Below, one piece after another: positions 6,948-7,546 of a stretch of DNA of 7,546 nt. The notes below the pieces were generated by a model that saw only the letters and a program-made list of their open reading frames with translations, was not told the DNA's origin and ran no database searches. Both the position numbers and the translations under genes were made by a program. Source of the DNA: Candidatus Thorarchaeota archaeon (GTDB taxonomy: Archaea; Asgardarchaeota; Thorarchaeia; Thorarchaeales; Thorarchaeaceae); the NCBI GenBank assembly GCA_016839345.1, contig JAEOUL010000168.1, positions 1 through 7,546 of the forward strand, read 5' to 3'. The number at the start of each line of letters is the position of its first letter. Position 1 is the first letter of the stretch.

Positions 6948-7460
6948 ATGATACAATTGAATGAGTATGCGATTCTAATGAAGCTCCTAACGAGATCAGG
7001 AGATCCTATTGGTGCAGGAGTGGATGATATGCTCGATGCCCTCGGACTTCCAGAAGACATTGGTCGAGAAATTCTCTTCAGACGGTTAGGTGAACTACAC
7101 AATAGGCTTGAACCTGTAGGTCTCACAATTAAACACAATCCAGTAAGTGGAGTCTTCTATGTCGATACCTCATTCCAGACAAAGATGAAGCAGGAGGAGT
7201 CTCCACTACCAGACAAGCTAGCTGCAACTCTTCTCATTGTTATAACACTCGCATATCAAGAAGGCGGGTGGGTGTCGTACGAGAGGATACGAGAGTTCAG
7301 GAAGAAGAGTATGCGGGGAGTCATGGAAGATCTTCGGGATTTACAGACAAGAGGATACGTTGAACTTGACAAGATTACAAAGCGGGTGCGATTGGGTCTA
7401 CGGGTTCCGTTTGAAATCGACTATGAAGTCTTCTTCCGAGATCTTGTGACTGAGAAATAG
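6948..7460 (+). CDS. scpB: ScpB/KITE-like winged-helix protein of the SMC complex
   Basis: This 170-residue protein follows the kleisin gene by 10 bp. Two winged-helix-like units can be drawn. The first (about 4-75) has a leading helix EYAILMKLL, a middle helix REILFRRLGELHNRL (40-54) and a beta wing GLTIKHNPVSGVFYVDT (58-74). The second (about 88-150) has LAATLLIVITLAYQEGGWVS (91-110), a recognition-type helix RGVMEDLRDLQTRGYVEL (123-140) and a short wing. Twin winged helices beside smc and scpA are what ScpB, a kleisin-binding KITE protein, looks like. The second unit echoes the ScpB stretch beginning LAVIAYRQP and its following helix-turn. Sequence similarity is weak, so another KITE subunit (Nse1/Nse3- or MukE-like) is possible. 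The start is uncertain: ATG 6948 has GAGG only 1 nt away, while the in-frame TTG at 6957 is 10 nt from it and would remove three residues. Confidence 0.68.
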   Translation: MIQLNEYAILMKLLTRSGDPIGAGVDDMLDALGLPEDIGREILFRRLGELHNRLEPVGLTIKHNPVSGVFYVDTSFQTKMKQEESPLPDKLAATLLIVITLAYQEGGWVSYERIREFRKKSMRGVMEDLRDLQTRGYVELDKITKRVRLGLRVPFEIDYEVFFRDLVTEK

Positions 7461-7472
7461 TTTGAGGCTTTT

Positions 7473-7499
7473 GTTCCTTCGTTAGTTTTATCAAGGAAC
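7473..7499. repeat. Inverted repeat just after scpB (possible 3' end hairpin)
   Basis: GTTCCTT (7473-7479) and AAGGAAC (7493-7499) form a perfect 7-bp stem around a 13-nt loop containing TTTTAT. It begins 12 bp after the scpB stop. It could mark the operon's 3' end or a processing site. It lacks a downstream T-run, which archaeal termination usually needs. Confidence 0.4.
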
Positions 7500-7500
7500 C

Positions 7501-7523
7501 TTCCGAGTTCAACTTGGTCGGAA
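7501..7523. repeat. Second short inverted repeat downstream of scpB
   Basis: TTCCGA (7501-7506) and TCGGAA (7518-7523) form a perfect 6-bp stem with an 11-nt loop, immediately after the repeat at 7473-7499. The two could form tandem hairpins at the end of the transcript, or this one could be an operator for a gene starting beyond the window. Six base pairs can occur by chance. Confidence 0.3.
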
Positions 7524-7546
7524 ACATGTCACACAGACGTTCACTA

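Noticed and set aside
7375..7545. Minus-strand frame open from the right edge, as the possible C-terminus of a convergent gene
   Set aside because: It would overlap the 3' end of scpB by 86 bp, and the overlapping part reads like an antisense shadow. The part over 7461-7545 looks more coding-like, so it cannot be fully excluded without downstream sequence.
7526..7546. ATG at 7526 opening a plus-strand frame (MSHRRSL) to the window edge
   Set aside because: Only seven codons are visible and the upstream GGAA is a weak ribosome binding site, so a next operon gene is possible but not supportable.
1..7546. CRISPR arrays, tRNA or rRNA genes, insertion sequences, attachment sites
   Set aside because: No regularly spaced repeats, no tRNA-like cloverleaf, no transposase sequence and no terminal repeats were found on reading both strands.

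Overview
The window looks archaeal. GC content is moderate, TTG starts appear beside ATG starts, several starts carry GGTG- or GGAG-type Shine-Dalgarno sequences, and the gene order (SMC, then ScpA-like kleisin, then ScpB-like winged-helix protein) is that of a prokaryotic SMC complex. An Asgard-type archaeon would fit the style of the MoxR-like ATPase and the unusual SMC, but nothing here proves the lineage.

Layout. Positions 1-542 on the minus strand hold the first 180 codons of a MoxR-type AAA+ ATPase whose C-terminus lies outside the window. A 185-bp divergent intergenic region follows. Next on the plus strand is a TauE/SafE-family membrane permease (728-1705, TTG start), then a 113-bp gap with a 10-bp-stem inverted repeat. 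After that comes a tight four-gene cluster: a degenerate AAA+ ATPase-like protein (1819-2889), an SMC ATPase (2894-6265), an ScpA-like kleisin (6281-6937) and a small ScpB/KITE-like winged-helix protein (6948-7460). The gaps inside the cluster are 4, 15 and 10 bp, so co-transcription is very likely. The final 86 bp hold two short inverted repeats and no convincing gene.

How the genes work together. SMC dimers, a bridging kleisin and KITE-type winged-helix subunits form a ring-shaped ATPase that organises and segregates DNA. The unusual member is the first gene. It has a recognisable AAA+ fold of the Cdc48/FtsH/Vps4 type, but the P-loop lysine, both Walker B acidic residues, the sensor-1 asparagine and an arginine of the second region of homology are replaced. 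It is therefore probably a pseudo-ATPase, and its position 4 bp before smc suggests a scaffold, loader or regulator of the complex. The SMC itself carries head-domain motifs that recall Smc5/6 more than ordinary bacterial or archaeal SMC, and its hinge lacks the usual glycine-rich end. The candidate new system is this pseudo-AAA+/SMC/kleisin/KITE operon.
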